Assembly (NCBI RefSeq): GCF_003369915.1
Contig: NC_046674.1
Location: 14,632,001 to 14,696,000 of the forward strand
Direction: 5' to 3'
From: Drosophila miranda
Lineage: Eukaryota; Arthropoda; Insecta; Diptera; Drosophilidae
Length of the DNA stretch: 64,000 bases
Below, piece by piece: positions 11,401 through 23,200 of the stretch. The notes beneath the pieces are model-generated. The model saw only the letters and a program-made list of their open reading frames with translations, was not told the DNA's origin and ran no database searches. Position numbers and translations under genes: made by a program. Within the stretch, counting starts at the first letter, position 1. Each line of letters begins with the position of its first letter.

Positions 11401-13728
11401 AAACCAATCAAGGAAATTGTTAAAGTTAGTTCAGATTACGAAAAGAACATAAAAACAAAAAAAGCCACAACACAAGCCACCAGTTCTATCATAATTAGCA
11501 ATCAAACATACGAGTACTCGTGTTTGCACGGAGAGAAGCGAAAGTTATTCGAGTATGTACACAGAGTGGATGCACTTCTCCAAATTAAAGAAAAACGAAC
11601 AAAAAATATACAAAGCGGATGCTGTTGGGGGGCAAAAACACTGTGGATAGATCGTTAAAATACTTATTCTATATGGAAGGTATGCCACACCAAAGCATCA
11701 ATCAGTTATGGCTAGGATTTCGATCTTTCGCTCAACGGAAAAGCATTAAAAGTGGAAGGAAAAAGGAAGACTTCGTGCTTTGGTTGTGACATCCACATTC
11801 CGTGCAGTGCTACGGGGGGTACAAACAGAAAAACTAAAGCTACGGATACGGGTACGAGTACGGCTACGGCTACGGCTACGATTACGATTACGTCAATATA
11901 TTTACGGGCTCTGAAGCGGCAACGAATGTTGGTCGAATTTTATGGGCAGCGTCCAGCTGGGACTGGGACATGGATGTGGATGCTGGACCTTTTTTGGCGA
12001 TCGGATTGGCTCTTGTTGTTGTGGTTGTTGTTGTAACTGTTGCTGGGGGAGTGGTTGATGTGGTTGTTGTTGTTGTTGCTGCAGTCTTATGGGCGGCGGC
12101 GCCACCCGCTGATGCCGATGCCAATGACGATGCTTGTGTGGGTCGGGTGGCAGCTAATGAAACCGTTCGGATGGACCCAGAGGATGATCCCTGTCCCACC
12201 TGTCCTGCATTGCTTACTGTTGCTGTTGTTGTTGTTGTTGAAGACACTGTCGTTGTTGTTGTGGTTGTTGTTGTTGTTGTTGTTGCATTGGCCATTAGCA
12301 GGGACATGGGTGACCACAAATATGAGGCGATATATGACGATGATGATGATTTCTCTTGATGCTAAAGTTACGTTTTGTTTGCGATTAGATTACGGATGGG
12401 AGATCAAGTGGAAATAGAACAAGAAATAGAACATAAAGGAAACAATTACAGACAGATATAGATAGTTGATTAGAGAACAAACACACATACGAGCACATAC
12501 ATAGGATTGATAGCAACTAGCTAATCACAAGAGACGGAAACTAACCTAGCCCAACTGAACAGAAACCCCCAATCGGTAACAACAATCACAAGATATAACT
12601 ACAAACACTAACATATGTGTTTGAAAATCCAAGTTCTCAAACTTTCACCCATTAAAATGGAGATAGACGGAACAACAGTAAAGGCACGTAGTAGATCTAT
12701 TATTGTACGGCTTTGATGGGCACACCTGTCACACTATCATCTAGGGCCCCCTTCTATTACCACGCCCCTGGGCTGCGCTGCGCTCCCTATCGCTGGCGTA
12801 AACGATTTGTGTAATCCCTTTGGAGCCCTTTCAAACATCCATTCATCAAAGATAACATGTTTATCTTCGACCAGCTCCTGGCATTGGCTATCAATCTTGC
12901 CTCCTCCTGCCTGTCCGATACGTTGGTTTATCTAATAACTGTTATATTAATGATGTCCCACATCTCGTAGCAGTGGGCGGTGGACGGTGGGCGATGGCTG
13001 GTGACGACTGTTGTACAACACAGTGTGCGAGTGGGAGAGAAGTGTGCTTAGAACTCGCTCTAGCTAATTAACAAACGGTATCTAATTACACACATACATA
13101 CATATGGACAGACACAAACAGACATACATATGCAGAATAACAATGTATAACAGATAACGAAATGGAAACAAAACAAAACGAAGAACGAGCGAGGGCCGGC
13201 GGCGACAACTGCAATCAACGGTTCCTTGAGCCCGTATGACACTTACTGGAAATTTCTACAGTTTTCTTATGGAAACGGCAGTGGGAGAGAGAGATATCAG
13301 AGTGAAACTCCTCTCTCGGCAAAAAAACAACTGCTTTACAGATCCATCCACTGCTTGGAGCTGCCTTGTAAGGCGAATACTCACTTCTAAGAGCTTCAGA
13401 TGGATAAAATCAATGAATTTTATGGATGGATCGCTTTGGAAACTCCCAGTAAATGTCCTCCCAGAGAGCCCTTCAATCTGGGCCTTGACTAAAGGCTCTA
13501 TTTTGTGGTTTGGCTTACCTTTCCGACTTCGCTGGGCGCGAAGGGTTCCCGGGACATGTGATACTGATACAGCACCATGTAGATGCAGGTCGTGGCTATG
13601 AATATGGTCAGGTACATTTTAACAGATTTGCCCAGCGTCATCTTGCTGCCGCTGCCGCTGCCGCTCCCCATGCTGTTGATGCTGCTGGTGCTTGAGCCAA
13701 TGCTGATGTAGGCACCGCCGCCCTTCAT
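8464..13728 (-). CDS. GlcAT-P: Beta-1,3-glucuronosyltransferase P (galactosylgalactosylxylosylprotein 3-beta-glucuronosyltransferase)
   Basis: Six coding exons on the minus strand: 13728-13519, 12361-11906, 9464-9278, 9192-9035, 8939-8649, 8577-8464 (stop 8466-8464); all junctions are in phase and give about 471 aa. Exon 1 encodes a short cytosolic tail and one transmembrane helix (MYLTIFIATTCIYMVLYQYH), typical of a type II Golgi enzyme. Exon 2 encodes a Thr/Ser-rich stem. Exons 3-6 encode the GT43 catalytic domain: PPLYIITPTYRRPEQ, PRGVSNRNRGLEYL, the metal-binding FADDDNTY (DxD), GYYDGWIGGRKYPVDMAGFA, and PGYEEDGFLRSL with the catalytic Glu region, ending in DKLLVRP. The enzyme transfers glucuronic acid from UDP-GlcA to terminal galactose of glycoprotein and proteoglycan-linker glycans. 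The P paralogue call rests on the N-terminal sequence, overall length and the Plod/Ube3a neighbours; GlcAT-S is the alternative. The exon-2 acceptor could instead be 12352, nine bases downstream. Confidence 0.9.
9794..9860. repeat. CATTTC/CATTTT imperfect hexamer array
   Basis: Eleven or so diverged copies of a CATTTY-type hexamer (polypyrimidine-rich on the plus strand) in a GlcAT-P intron. Confidence 0.75.
10634..10661. repeat. TA dinucleotide microsatellite
   Basis: Alternating TA with one CA interruption in a GlcAT-P intron. Confidence 0.85.
10988..11020. repeat. AATACAGC octamer tandem repeat
   Basis: About four near-perfect copies of AATACAGC in a GlcAT-P intron. Confidence 0.85.
11840..11892. 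repeat. TACGGC/TACGAT hexamer array next to a splice donor
   Basis: About nine hexamer units (TACGGA, TACGGG, TACGAG, then TACGGC, then TACGAT) lying only about 8 to 65 bases into the intron after the GlcAT-P stem exon donor at 11905 on the minus strand. Confidence 0.85.
12362..13518 (-). other. GlcAT-P intron 1 (coding)
   Basis: Intron between the transmembrane exon and the stem exon. The donor is GTAAGC at 13518 and the acceptor TTTAG precedes 12361, both on the minus strand. I see no coding or RNA feature inside it. Confidence 0.65.
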
Positions 13729-14898
13729 TCCACAATAAAGTACTCGTCGTGTACGGACAATACTAGGGCATATAGTGGGTGGACCCTGCTCCCTTCTATG
13801 GGGTTCTCTCTGGTTGCTGCTGCTGCTTCTGCTTCTGCTGCTGTGGTTGTTGTTGTCGTTCTGCTGCTTTCTTCCGTGTGGGTCGTCGCTTTACTCTTCT
13901 TTGGTGTTTTGATTTCATTCGTTTCGTTTTTGCCGTTGCTTTCGAATGTTATTTTCCGCTGATTTCTCTGTATATTCTACTGTGTGCTCTGGCTCTGGCT
14001 CTGTTTCTGGCTCTCTCTCCTCTTTATTTGCTTTGTGTGCGGTTTTTCTTTTTCGGGTTTTTTATTTCACTCGATTTCTGATTGTTTTACGCAGTGAAGG
14101 CGAAGCGGGGGGCGTGGACGGGACGGGACGGGACGGACGTCGATAGGGCCCCGACGTCTACGCAACGAAGTCTGAAAGTTTTTAATGCCAAATGGTATTT
14201 TATTTACTTTTTAAAGCCTTGTACTTACATTTCACGGGTGCGATTAGTGGCATTGGGAAACTGCAATTAAAACCAAGAAAAAAAGATTATTCCATTTTAG
14301 ACGCCGATGGTATTCGATTTATTAACAGATTTCACTCGATTAACTTCACTTCTATTTTACTCTACGCCCAAACAATATTTCTATATGGATTTCATATATC
14401 TATACCATCTTTATATACTGTTTTTGGGATGCTATAATGGTATGTATATCTCTACAAACAGATGATAGTGTTTCCATGGCCGTTCTTCAGATAAAACATA
14501 AGACAAAAAGCAAACGAAATTATGTGCGAATGTGTGGTCAATATTTCATTTTTCTTTCGCTCTTGAGAGGGAATTCATATTTACCATTAATTAAATTAAA
14601 TATTTAAATATTTAAAATCCATTCTGCGAAAGCGAAATGTACAGCACTCAACGACATACATATGTACATATATAAACCAGCTTTTCTTTGCAGTAATTTG
14701 TTCTTTTTGGGAACTGCAATTAATTATGCCTTCGAAGGCCATTACAGAAAGAGACCTTGATAAGAACAAACCTGCACAAAAGAGAGGGAGAGAGAGAGAG
14801 GGAGGGAGAGAGTAGTATGGTATACTATTTCCTACATTGATGGGATCTTTGAGCTCTGCTGTGGCTGTTGTGGTATCCATAATTTTTTAAATAAAACG

Positions 14899-14992
14899 GT
14901 TCTAATATTCCCTTAGCTAAGGGCCATACTGGCCTATGCGTGGCCCCGTTGGGGACCGTCCGGGTTAAACTAACCTAACCTAATCTAATATT
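14899..14992. mobile_element. Possible relic end of a dispersed repeat
   Basis: A GC-rich block that ends in a run of CTAACC/CTAATC units. Such a composition shift followed by a short tail repeat is typical of degenerate transposon ends. No reading frame, inverted repeat pair or target-site duplication could be assigned. Confidence 0.25.
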
Positions 14993-16675
14993 CCGAAAAC
15001 GATGTGAACACTAAAGTCTGTGAAGTCTATTTTGGATTGCCATCGCCTGATAGTTGGATTAACGAGAGGTGCCATTTATTTCACTGAGTGCTTGCCCTTA
15101 CTTTAAATATGTTTTCAAATGAGTAATATTTAGTTCTTTAAGTTATGTATTGAAGGACTGGCAGAGAAGATAGCTCGGTATTCTTTCCACTTGAATGCCA
15201 TCGAGACACGTACATTTATATGACTCTCTTTAGCTCAGCAATCAACTGTTAATAGCTCGGTTATCTATTATCTATGTACATATATATGTATGGATGTCTT
15301 TTATCAGACAATTATTGATGTCTTATAAGCCAATTCTGCACACACGATAAACCGTTTCCCATTCGAGCCATAAAATGGTTGGATAACGAGTGCAAGGTGC
15401 AACAAAAATTCGAAAACTTTTTCCAATTTCGATCTATTTATAGGCCCAAGCAATATATCCACCATTTGGATAAGCTCTTTGTGATCCCAACAGGTGCTAG
15501 ATCTCATACTGATCATCAAATAAAGATGAAAAAAGATCAATCCAGTGCTGGACCCACGCAAATAATATGTAAATCGATTCGGGAAATTGAATTTCTCATG
15601 GGATTGCATGTAGGCCCCGGGCCCCGGCTGCACGCTAATCGCTCGCCCTTAAAGCAACGACCTCCTAACCACTTTGATTACACTTTCCACTTTCCTTTCC
15701 CCATTGTAATTTCCACAAAGTTGTTAACAACCGCCCGGGGGCAGGTGCGCCGCAGGTGGGACTGGAGCTGGAGCTGGGGCGCAGCAGATGTACTCGTACG
15801 AGCCATTATGTGGCGGGGGCGGGGGTTGGGGCGGGTTCGGGGAGAGGGTTCTTACGATTCTTACAGACATTTCCAATTATGATGGGGCGCGGTTCTCGCG
15901 TGTTTTTAGCATTTTAAAAGCCATTTTCGCCCCGGTTCTGTTGGCCATTCGCTGTTGCTGCCTGTTTTTTTTTTTTTTTTGTGTGTTTTGATATGAAAGT
16001 TCAATGGCCAATTTGAAATGTGCTGCGCTCTGCATGATTCCCCCCGCACAAAAGTTGGGCGCCGTTTTGTTTCACCTTGTTTTCGTCCCTCAATCTGCCC
16101 CCCCAATCTGCATGCAATTAAACTTGCACCCACAGTCACTCCTCGCCCTCCTCTCCCTCCCCTGTTTTCCCCTTTGTTTAAGTAATAGTTATTGATTTGA
16201 AGGGTAGTACATAAATGTGCATACAGATCTTTCAATTAACTTTTCAGTAGGCTGCAGAGTGGCTGGCTGGCTGGCAATCGGGAGCAAGGACGTGCCCACC
16301 TACTAATCCACTTGTACTACCACAGAAGCTCTTTGAGGCTCTGCTTTTCCCATGAACAAACAAATGCCATTCTTGGAAGCACTGCAGCTGTCTGTAGGGT
16401 CGATGTTGCACTTTCTAGCGAACAGAATTTTATCAGTTTCAATTATCATTTGTTGATTAGATACTCCCTTATCGTTTTTATGTAAAAGTCCAGTAGCAGT
16501 AAAATAGTTTCAATGCATTGATTAGCAATATTACGTCTCTCCACCCACCAGAGAGGGCTCTCTCTTGTGTTTTAATTTATTTAAGATTATCAACCGAGCA
16601 GAAGATTCTCTAAAATGCTATAATCCATTTTATTTGAATACCATTTCTGTGGTCCGTCAGTGATTTGGCAGGACG

Positions 16676-16717
16676 TCTCTCTCCCTCTCTCTCTCTCTCG
16701 CTCTCTCTCTCTCTCGC
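16676..16717. repeat. CT dinucleotide microsatellite
   Basis: Long CT/TCTC run with two interruptions in the GlcAT-P intron; on the minus strand it reads as GAGA, the GAGA-factor binding type. Confidence 0.85.
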
Positions 16718-17188
16718 AAATCTCGAAATGCAATTATCAACAAAATGCTGCAAATCCCTTTATGCCCCCAGGCACCGATTCACAGCCAGGGCTGTTCTTG
16801 GTTTTGGTTTGGGTTTCAGTTTTAATGAAAGAGCGAATGGGGGGCTGCGGGGCTGTGGGGTGTTGTGGCCAGTCGGCTGAAAATGGGAAATCATGTTTTC
16901 CGAGCATCAAAGCGGCATGGCAGAGTTTACAAGTGAAAAATCTCTGGGACGAACAATTTAATGTCAGAATTTAACCCATTTACATGACAATTCCTGTCGT
17001 CCTGTCGCCCTGTCGTCCTGTCGCCCTGTAGCCGACTCCTTCCCCACAAATAAACCGAAAACAGAAAAGGAAACAAAAGGCATCCCAGACAGACAGGCAA
17101 AGAGGGGAGGGAGGGAGAGAGGGAGAGGAAGAGAGACAAATAGACAGGAAGAGGAAGAGGGGAAATAGGGGGCGGAATGGGGGGTCAG

Positions 17189-17191
<3 letters not shown>

Positions 17192-17221
<30 letters not shown>
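17192..17221. repeat. GA dinucleotide microsatellite
   Basis: About 15 uninterrupted GA units within a longer purine-rich tract (17100-17225) in the GlcAT-P intron. Confidence 0.9.
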
Positions 17222-20006
17222 CGGGAGAGTGTAAGTGTAAAGCAAAATACCACACAAGTGGGTGCCAAGTGCTGACAGAAACGAATCCCACCACGGATGG
17301 GGATGGCGGCTGGCGGCTAGCGAATAGCGAATAGCGGATAGCGGATGAGAGTGTGCCATAGAGTGGAAATGGTACATTCTGGCCATGGCCAGGGCCACAA
17401 GGGAGCAGCGGCGGCGGCGCCCAGTGCCCGGCGCCATGGAGCTGCACTCGAGCACCCACCCGGATGCCATTTTCAAGCGGTGCCATAGCAATGCGTCCTT
17501 GAACGGACGTGTCCCCCCACCCACCCACCCACGCACAGTGGGCTGTGGGCTGTGGGCTGTGGGGCAGGCACTGTGGGACACACAGATATGTGAGCATTAC
17601 GTAATGACAGATCCGATCCAGAGACACTCGCATTTGTCACGTATCGCTGTATGGCATGGCTCCTCTCCTCTCCTCTGCTCTGCTCTCTTCTAAAATATTC
17701 CGATTAACATTTCAACAGCAGCCTTTCTTATGCACAGCCATAGTACAAGCCACTTGAAGATTAAGCATTAAACATTAAAGAAAATATATTATTTAATGCA
17801 CGTAGTGCATGTCTGCTATGTGTGCTCTTACTGCTATCTCTTTTCCTGCTGAGAGTGCGACGAGAGAGGCGCCGATCACCAGAGAAACGAAAGAGAGAGA
17901 GAGACAGATAGAGACACAGGAGTTGGGCTTAGAATGGAAAAACGATGGATCTGAAACGATATTCCCATATAGAAATCCCTACTACCACTTTCTGCTTTCT
18001 CTTTGTGGGTTTTCTTTGGCTTAGAACCGCTTTGGACCACTGTGCCCATTCGATATTAACAGTCGAAACACGCTATAAACTACAGCTGCGGCTGGGGTGC
18101 CGGATGACTCGTTTTGTGGCAAGACCAGGGGCATTCAAGAGTCGCTTTTGCAATATCTAGTTGTATTTTATTGCATTTCAATTTCAGTTTCAGTTTATTT
18201 CGGCCATAATCCCGACGGCATCCAAATGAAGGCGTCCCACTGTGAGAGCCATCAAAATGTGCTCCTTTCAGCGTGTGGCAGGGGCTGTGGCTGTGGCTAT
18301 GTGTGCGTGTGTGTGTGGGGCAAAAACAATTGCATAATGTTGTGGGGGCACGTGCACTGTGGCAGTGTGTGGCAGAGTGTGGCTGGGGTGGCCAGAGTGC
18401 AGAGAAATGGCAAAAGTGAAACCGAGTTCTTTCCATTTTGATTTGTGTTGGCAGCAGCATCTCTCTAGGAACTTGACACATCGGCATCGAGGCATTGCCC
18501 CACCGAATGGCATTTGTCTAAATGCAAGCAGGACTTCCAGGGGATCCCGGGGAGCCCAGGGCCACCCACACGAGCATATATCAAATTTAATGGATTAACG
18601 AACCTTTTCAGCGGGGGCAGCGGGGCGGCAGAAGCGTTGCCTGAAATGCCTTTATGGTCATGTGAATTATCGTGCATAGCGCCACATACGACTCGTGCGA
18701 TATGCCCGACTTGGTGGAGGCACCTCTCAAACGCCATCAATGGGTACGTGCTGGCAATACTTGAGAGAGCATGGCCAATGGTTCTTTTTATATTCAGAGT
18801 GGAGTTCTTCGGCGGAGCTCCTCGTGCCTGATGAAGTGGCAAAGTAAGTGCATCTACGAGTATGCACTATATTAATGTCCCTGCGATGGCACTGCACTGA
18901 GGCCACTCGAGCCCGAGGCAGCATATTTGATTCGAGATTTAAAGTTTAAGAATGCATATTCCGAGATTGCGAATAAAACCGTTGGGGCAATTATCTATTT
19001 CTATTGTTAATCGATCCAACACAATCCATAGCCTAAGTCCATTTATACAGTGAATAAACGTTCTTCCTTAATCGATAAATGGCTTCTTGGCGTTCGATTC
19101 ATTTCGATAAAAGCCACTCAATCCAGGGGTTTGGTCCATTAATGAAGTGAATGGAAAACCTCACACTTCCCGAGAGTCGCACTTCACTGCTACATGTCGG
19201 CCCGACGTTCAGACAACATCCCCGACAAGTGGTTCCACTCAATCGATTCGAAGCGCTTTTGGTCTAATTAACAAGCCAATGTTACGGTCGATTGTTAGAC
19301 CTCAAAGATAAATAAATAAATACATATGTATGTACGTCTGACTTTTTAACAAATATCGTATACTTCTTGTGTGGCTTTAGATAACCACTCGATGGTTTTT
19401 TGCACTGAACAAAAGTCTAATCTATTGCACTGTTATAAAGGCATTTTTAGAGAATAGTTCTTGAGATATGGGACGTATCATCTGTCTATGTTCCGACTCA
19501 GATTTGAACACAATTCTCAGGGGAAAAGCACTCTGCATGTTAGCTCCTGCTGTAATTTCGAACAACTGAACGATGGAGCCAATGACGTATGGGGTATTAC
19601 CTTATAGCCCATTACATACATAAGGAAAAAACGTAGCTACCTATTGCACCCATAAACAAAGTCAAAGAAGATTACATTTATCAATTCGTATTCGTATCTA
19701 CATATGTCTATATCCGACGAATCCACTGTGATATGTCCTAACAAAAGGCCGTATAAAAAGCAACTTTACAGCAAATCCATAAAATTTATGACAACAAATT
19801 AGTGTGCTTTGACTAATGGTCTGCCTATGGGATGGGATTGTACGGGAATGGAAATGGGAATGGGCTTTCGGAATGGAATTGGTCAAGGCTATTAGGCTAA
19901 TGCCAACGACTGGAACAGTGGGTAGGCTCTAGCACTTTTGTGCATGAAGTTTTTGAAGTAGGATATTCCCAGAAGAAGATTCAGCTTCATTTCTGTATTC
20001 CCGTCG

Positions 20007-20219
20007 TTACTTTGCTGCCAACCAGAACTGGTAGAGCTCTGGGCAAACATCGACACAAGGTGTTTGCCTCTCTGTAATATTTGCCAATAAAACTTGATGA
20101 CAGTGCGACGACAGCTGTTCAAATGCATCCATAACCAGAAGCAAATTGTCTGTAAAGTTCGGATTAACCTTCAGATACGAGTGGGCCGTTCCGGCTGTTC
20201 CATTCCACTGTGCACAACA
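20007..20219 (-). other. Unassigned coding-like stretch inside the GlcAT-P intron
   Basis: On the minus strand a frame is open from 20219 to a TAA at 20009-20007 (about 70 codons). It begins just before a good acceptor (TGTTGTGCACAG, ending at about 20208). The predicted peptide has a natural-looking composition with few Arg/Pro runs, two N-glycosylation sequons (FTDNLLL region preceded by NFT; NIT) and several Cys; segments include AHSYLKVNPNFTDNLLL and VDVCPELYQFWLAAK. I do not recognise it. An overlapping frame (19892-20128) also looks peptide-like after the TAA, which could mean frameshift decay. Options are a terminal exon of a small nested gene, a pseudogene fragment, or chance. Confidence 0.25.
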
Positions 20220-23200
20220 TTAGAGGGAACGGAGAGCTGATGAATGGCATGGAATTTCCGAGCTCTCGGCCCCAGCGGGAACTATCAATCGTTAGCGTCA
20301 TCAATCGAACTCACGCAACCAGCAGGACGCCCCAATCCCCCTTCGGGGACTTTGCGGGGGCGGGGCAACTGTTGCGTGGCACTCCCTCCGTTCGTTTTTG
20401 GCAGCGCAACAGTTGAGAGATTAAAAGTTAAAGTTCTGACCCGAATATTCCTTCGCCTGGGCGAGGGGAAGGGGGAGCCGTTATCGCAACATTTCGACTG
20501 AATCACTCTCGCGCTTTGTTCCTTCTTTTTCGCCCCGTCACTAATTTATTTTCCAATATCAATTAATAAGCAGTTCCGTCAACTTCTCCACTTTATGGGG
20601 TTTCGGCACGTGAGGAAGTTCTGATTTTTGATAATTGCCGTGGGATATGTTTCAAATTTATTGAAACCAGGCCTCAAATGGCGGGCCATGTCATGTGTCA
20701 TACATGTCACATGTCATATTTCACATTTCTTGGGGAATACAGCACCAGTCGTGAGGAAATGGGAAACTCGTGGCAGGTAAACGCCTCAAAACGATCGAGT
20801 TTACTGTAACTTCTGAACGTGTTGTTGGATCATCGGACACGTGTACAGGGTGCGCCATGTAAACATCGAATAACTGTAAGGGAAAACAATCGATCATCTC
20901 GGGAGGTATAGCGATGATTTCGGCCTTGAGCTATTCAATGACATTGAGGCTTGCTGCCCCACAAATAACACCCCCGGAGGCCTCAAATCTGGGGAAATCT
21001 GCGTTTAGACCTTTTTCACGCGATTCGACGATATGCACACGATATGAAGGACTACTTCAGCGGGTTGTTTCGATGTGAAGCGATCCATGGCTCAAATTGA
21101 ATTGAATTCACGTCAATCGGTTCACAAACGCCATAAAAGATGCCACACCCTGTGCCCATATGATATTGCACCATTATTTATGATATTATATTCACTCTAG
21201 CTATTATGTCATCTAGTGTGTACGTACAAAGAGATTGCTTTGGTTTCATTTGTATTCAGCTATTGACTGTAGGGATATTATCTCTATCGAATCAAAATAG
21301 ACTTCCATCGGAGTGAAGCTTCTTCTCTAACATTTCAAAAGTAATGACTGTTTCACATTGATGCGAATGACGTTGATTCTGTGGACAAGTTTCCCATAAG
21401 CGACTGCCATTGGGACTGTGAGTAATACTGCTTTGCTCAACGATGTTCCATTCCTAGTATTCTTCTTTCTATGTATGTTCCTTAAGGTCAAATGCTCACT
21501 GAAGGGCCGGCTGATCTATCCTTATCTCGAAAAATTCCCCTGGACACTGGGCTACAAATTACTTCCGCAACAACCTCTACTCCCCATTACTCTCTCCACA
21601 GAATATTGTCTTCTATTTTGTATTTAAAAAAAAATAGTTCAGCAGAAGGAGAGGGGGGACCTTGGCTACCATTTGGGGGACCACTCGATATAATTAATTT
21701 CTCTTAAAGCAGATTATGTTGAAAAGTGAACCAAGTATTTATTTCCATTTCAGTAATTGGCCTCTCCAACCTACCGCCAGTTCTATCCGGGGTGCGCTGT
21801 CACCCAAAATTGATGGTAAATGTCGCCGAGTACTTAACCTACAATTTCTTTTGCTGATAAAAGCAAAAAAAAAAAACCGAAAAAACAGCCCACTGGTATG
21901 CAGATAAAACATAAATAAAGATACATATATACATCTGCACGACACCATATATGTACATGCTGATGGAATACATTTGTACTATTTTTGTATATATTTTATA
22001 TGCATGTTTTTCTGTAGCCTGTGGCCTGTGGCCTATCGCCTGTACGACTGGGATTATGGCTTTGGCTTTGGGCGTGTGATAACCAAATACATATGTATTT
22101 ATCATGGTTTTACGACTACACTTCTCCCACATACCATATAGTAGATACTCGTACGCGAAGTGATTTCATTGTGCGTCTCCGTTTCGTTTCATTTCATTTC
22201 GTTTCGTTTCGTTCCGCTTTGCTCTTTTGATATTCCGCTTTGGCTCTGCCTAGGAAATTCTTCGTTTAGTCACTGGGGGGGCCCCTCCCGAAGAAACGGA
22301 AACGGTATCCGAACCCACTAAAAGCCATGCTCCAACATTTACGATTATCACTTCGGAATGTGGGGATGGGGGGGAAATGCTAGAGATCCGGTTTCATTCA
22401 TCCAATCAGTCATTCCACTTATGTAACTGCTTGTACCTCGAAAATTATGAAATCGGGGTAGGGAAGTACTTTAGTACCACCTGTTTCTAAAAAGAAAAGC
22501 AAGGACTAACCAGTAAGAAAGCTGCAAAGCCACACTGGGGAAGAGAAAGAGATGGAGGGCGAATTTCTCGATGTTCTGCTGGATTACTTCCTTAACTTAG
22601 TTATTCGAAAACTCTCACTGATCGATATGGGATCATATATTTATTCTAACAAAATTATTCATTGCCAAAAATCTTCTTATACATAAGTAACCTCCTAAAC
22701 TAAGCCCCTCTTTTGACTTCATTATATTCAATATCTGACAATCCCAAGGCTCATCTTATGACAAACCTTTGGAAAAAGGACTTTGCTCTATTCATTTTCT
22801 TATTTCATTTCAGTAAGCCTCATCTGATGTCCACTCTAATAGTAAAACTTCTCTATCTACTCGGATATGTATTTACATATATCTTTCCTGGATTCTGTCC
22901 TTTTTCTTGGAAACAAATTAAAGATTTTCCCTACCCATCGCAAATTAAATTGAGAACCCTTAACTTTTCTTTCTGCCCATTTCTGCTCTCAAAAAGAAGA
23001 ATGTCAAAAGAAAATATGGATTCGAATGGGGAAAGTGCTTGTCTTAAGCATTATCAAATTGAGTTCTGCAAAAGATTCCATTCCGCATTCAAATGGCCCA
23101 AAGGAGAATGCACAAAAACATTGTTTTCATTTCATTTTTGATCAAATTGAGATTGAGATTGGACCGGACGACCAGCAGGACAAAGTTCATGGCTGGCTGG

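Larger units (their letters stand above)
9465..11905 (-). other. GlcAT-P intron between stem exon and first catalytic exon
   Basis: No coding exon is visible apart from a possible short in-frame extension of the 9464 exon upstream to about 9530, which I read as intron because a CAG acceptor precedes 9464. It contains simple arrays at 9794-9860, 10634-10661, 10988-11020 and 11840-11892 and is otherwise AT-rich single-copy-looking sequence. Confidence 0.6.

Noticed and set aside
16964..17633. Two overlapping 200-codon minus-strand frames in the GlcAT-P intron
   Set aside because: They are driven by GA/CT and CCCACCCA simple repeats (poly Ser-Leu), overlap each other in different frames and have no recognisable domain.
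18514..18560. A short collagen-like Gly-x-Pro run in the GlcAT-P intron
   Set aside because: Only a few repeats, from GGGGAGCCCAGGG-type sequence; the frame around it is not collagen-like.
22713..23141. A 142-codon plus-strand frame in the GlcAT-P intron
   Set aside because: Phe/Lys/Ser-rich product of AT-rich sequence, non-ATG start, no splice support or similarity.
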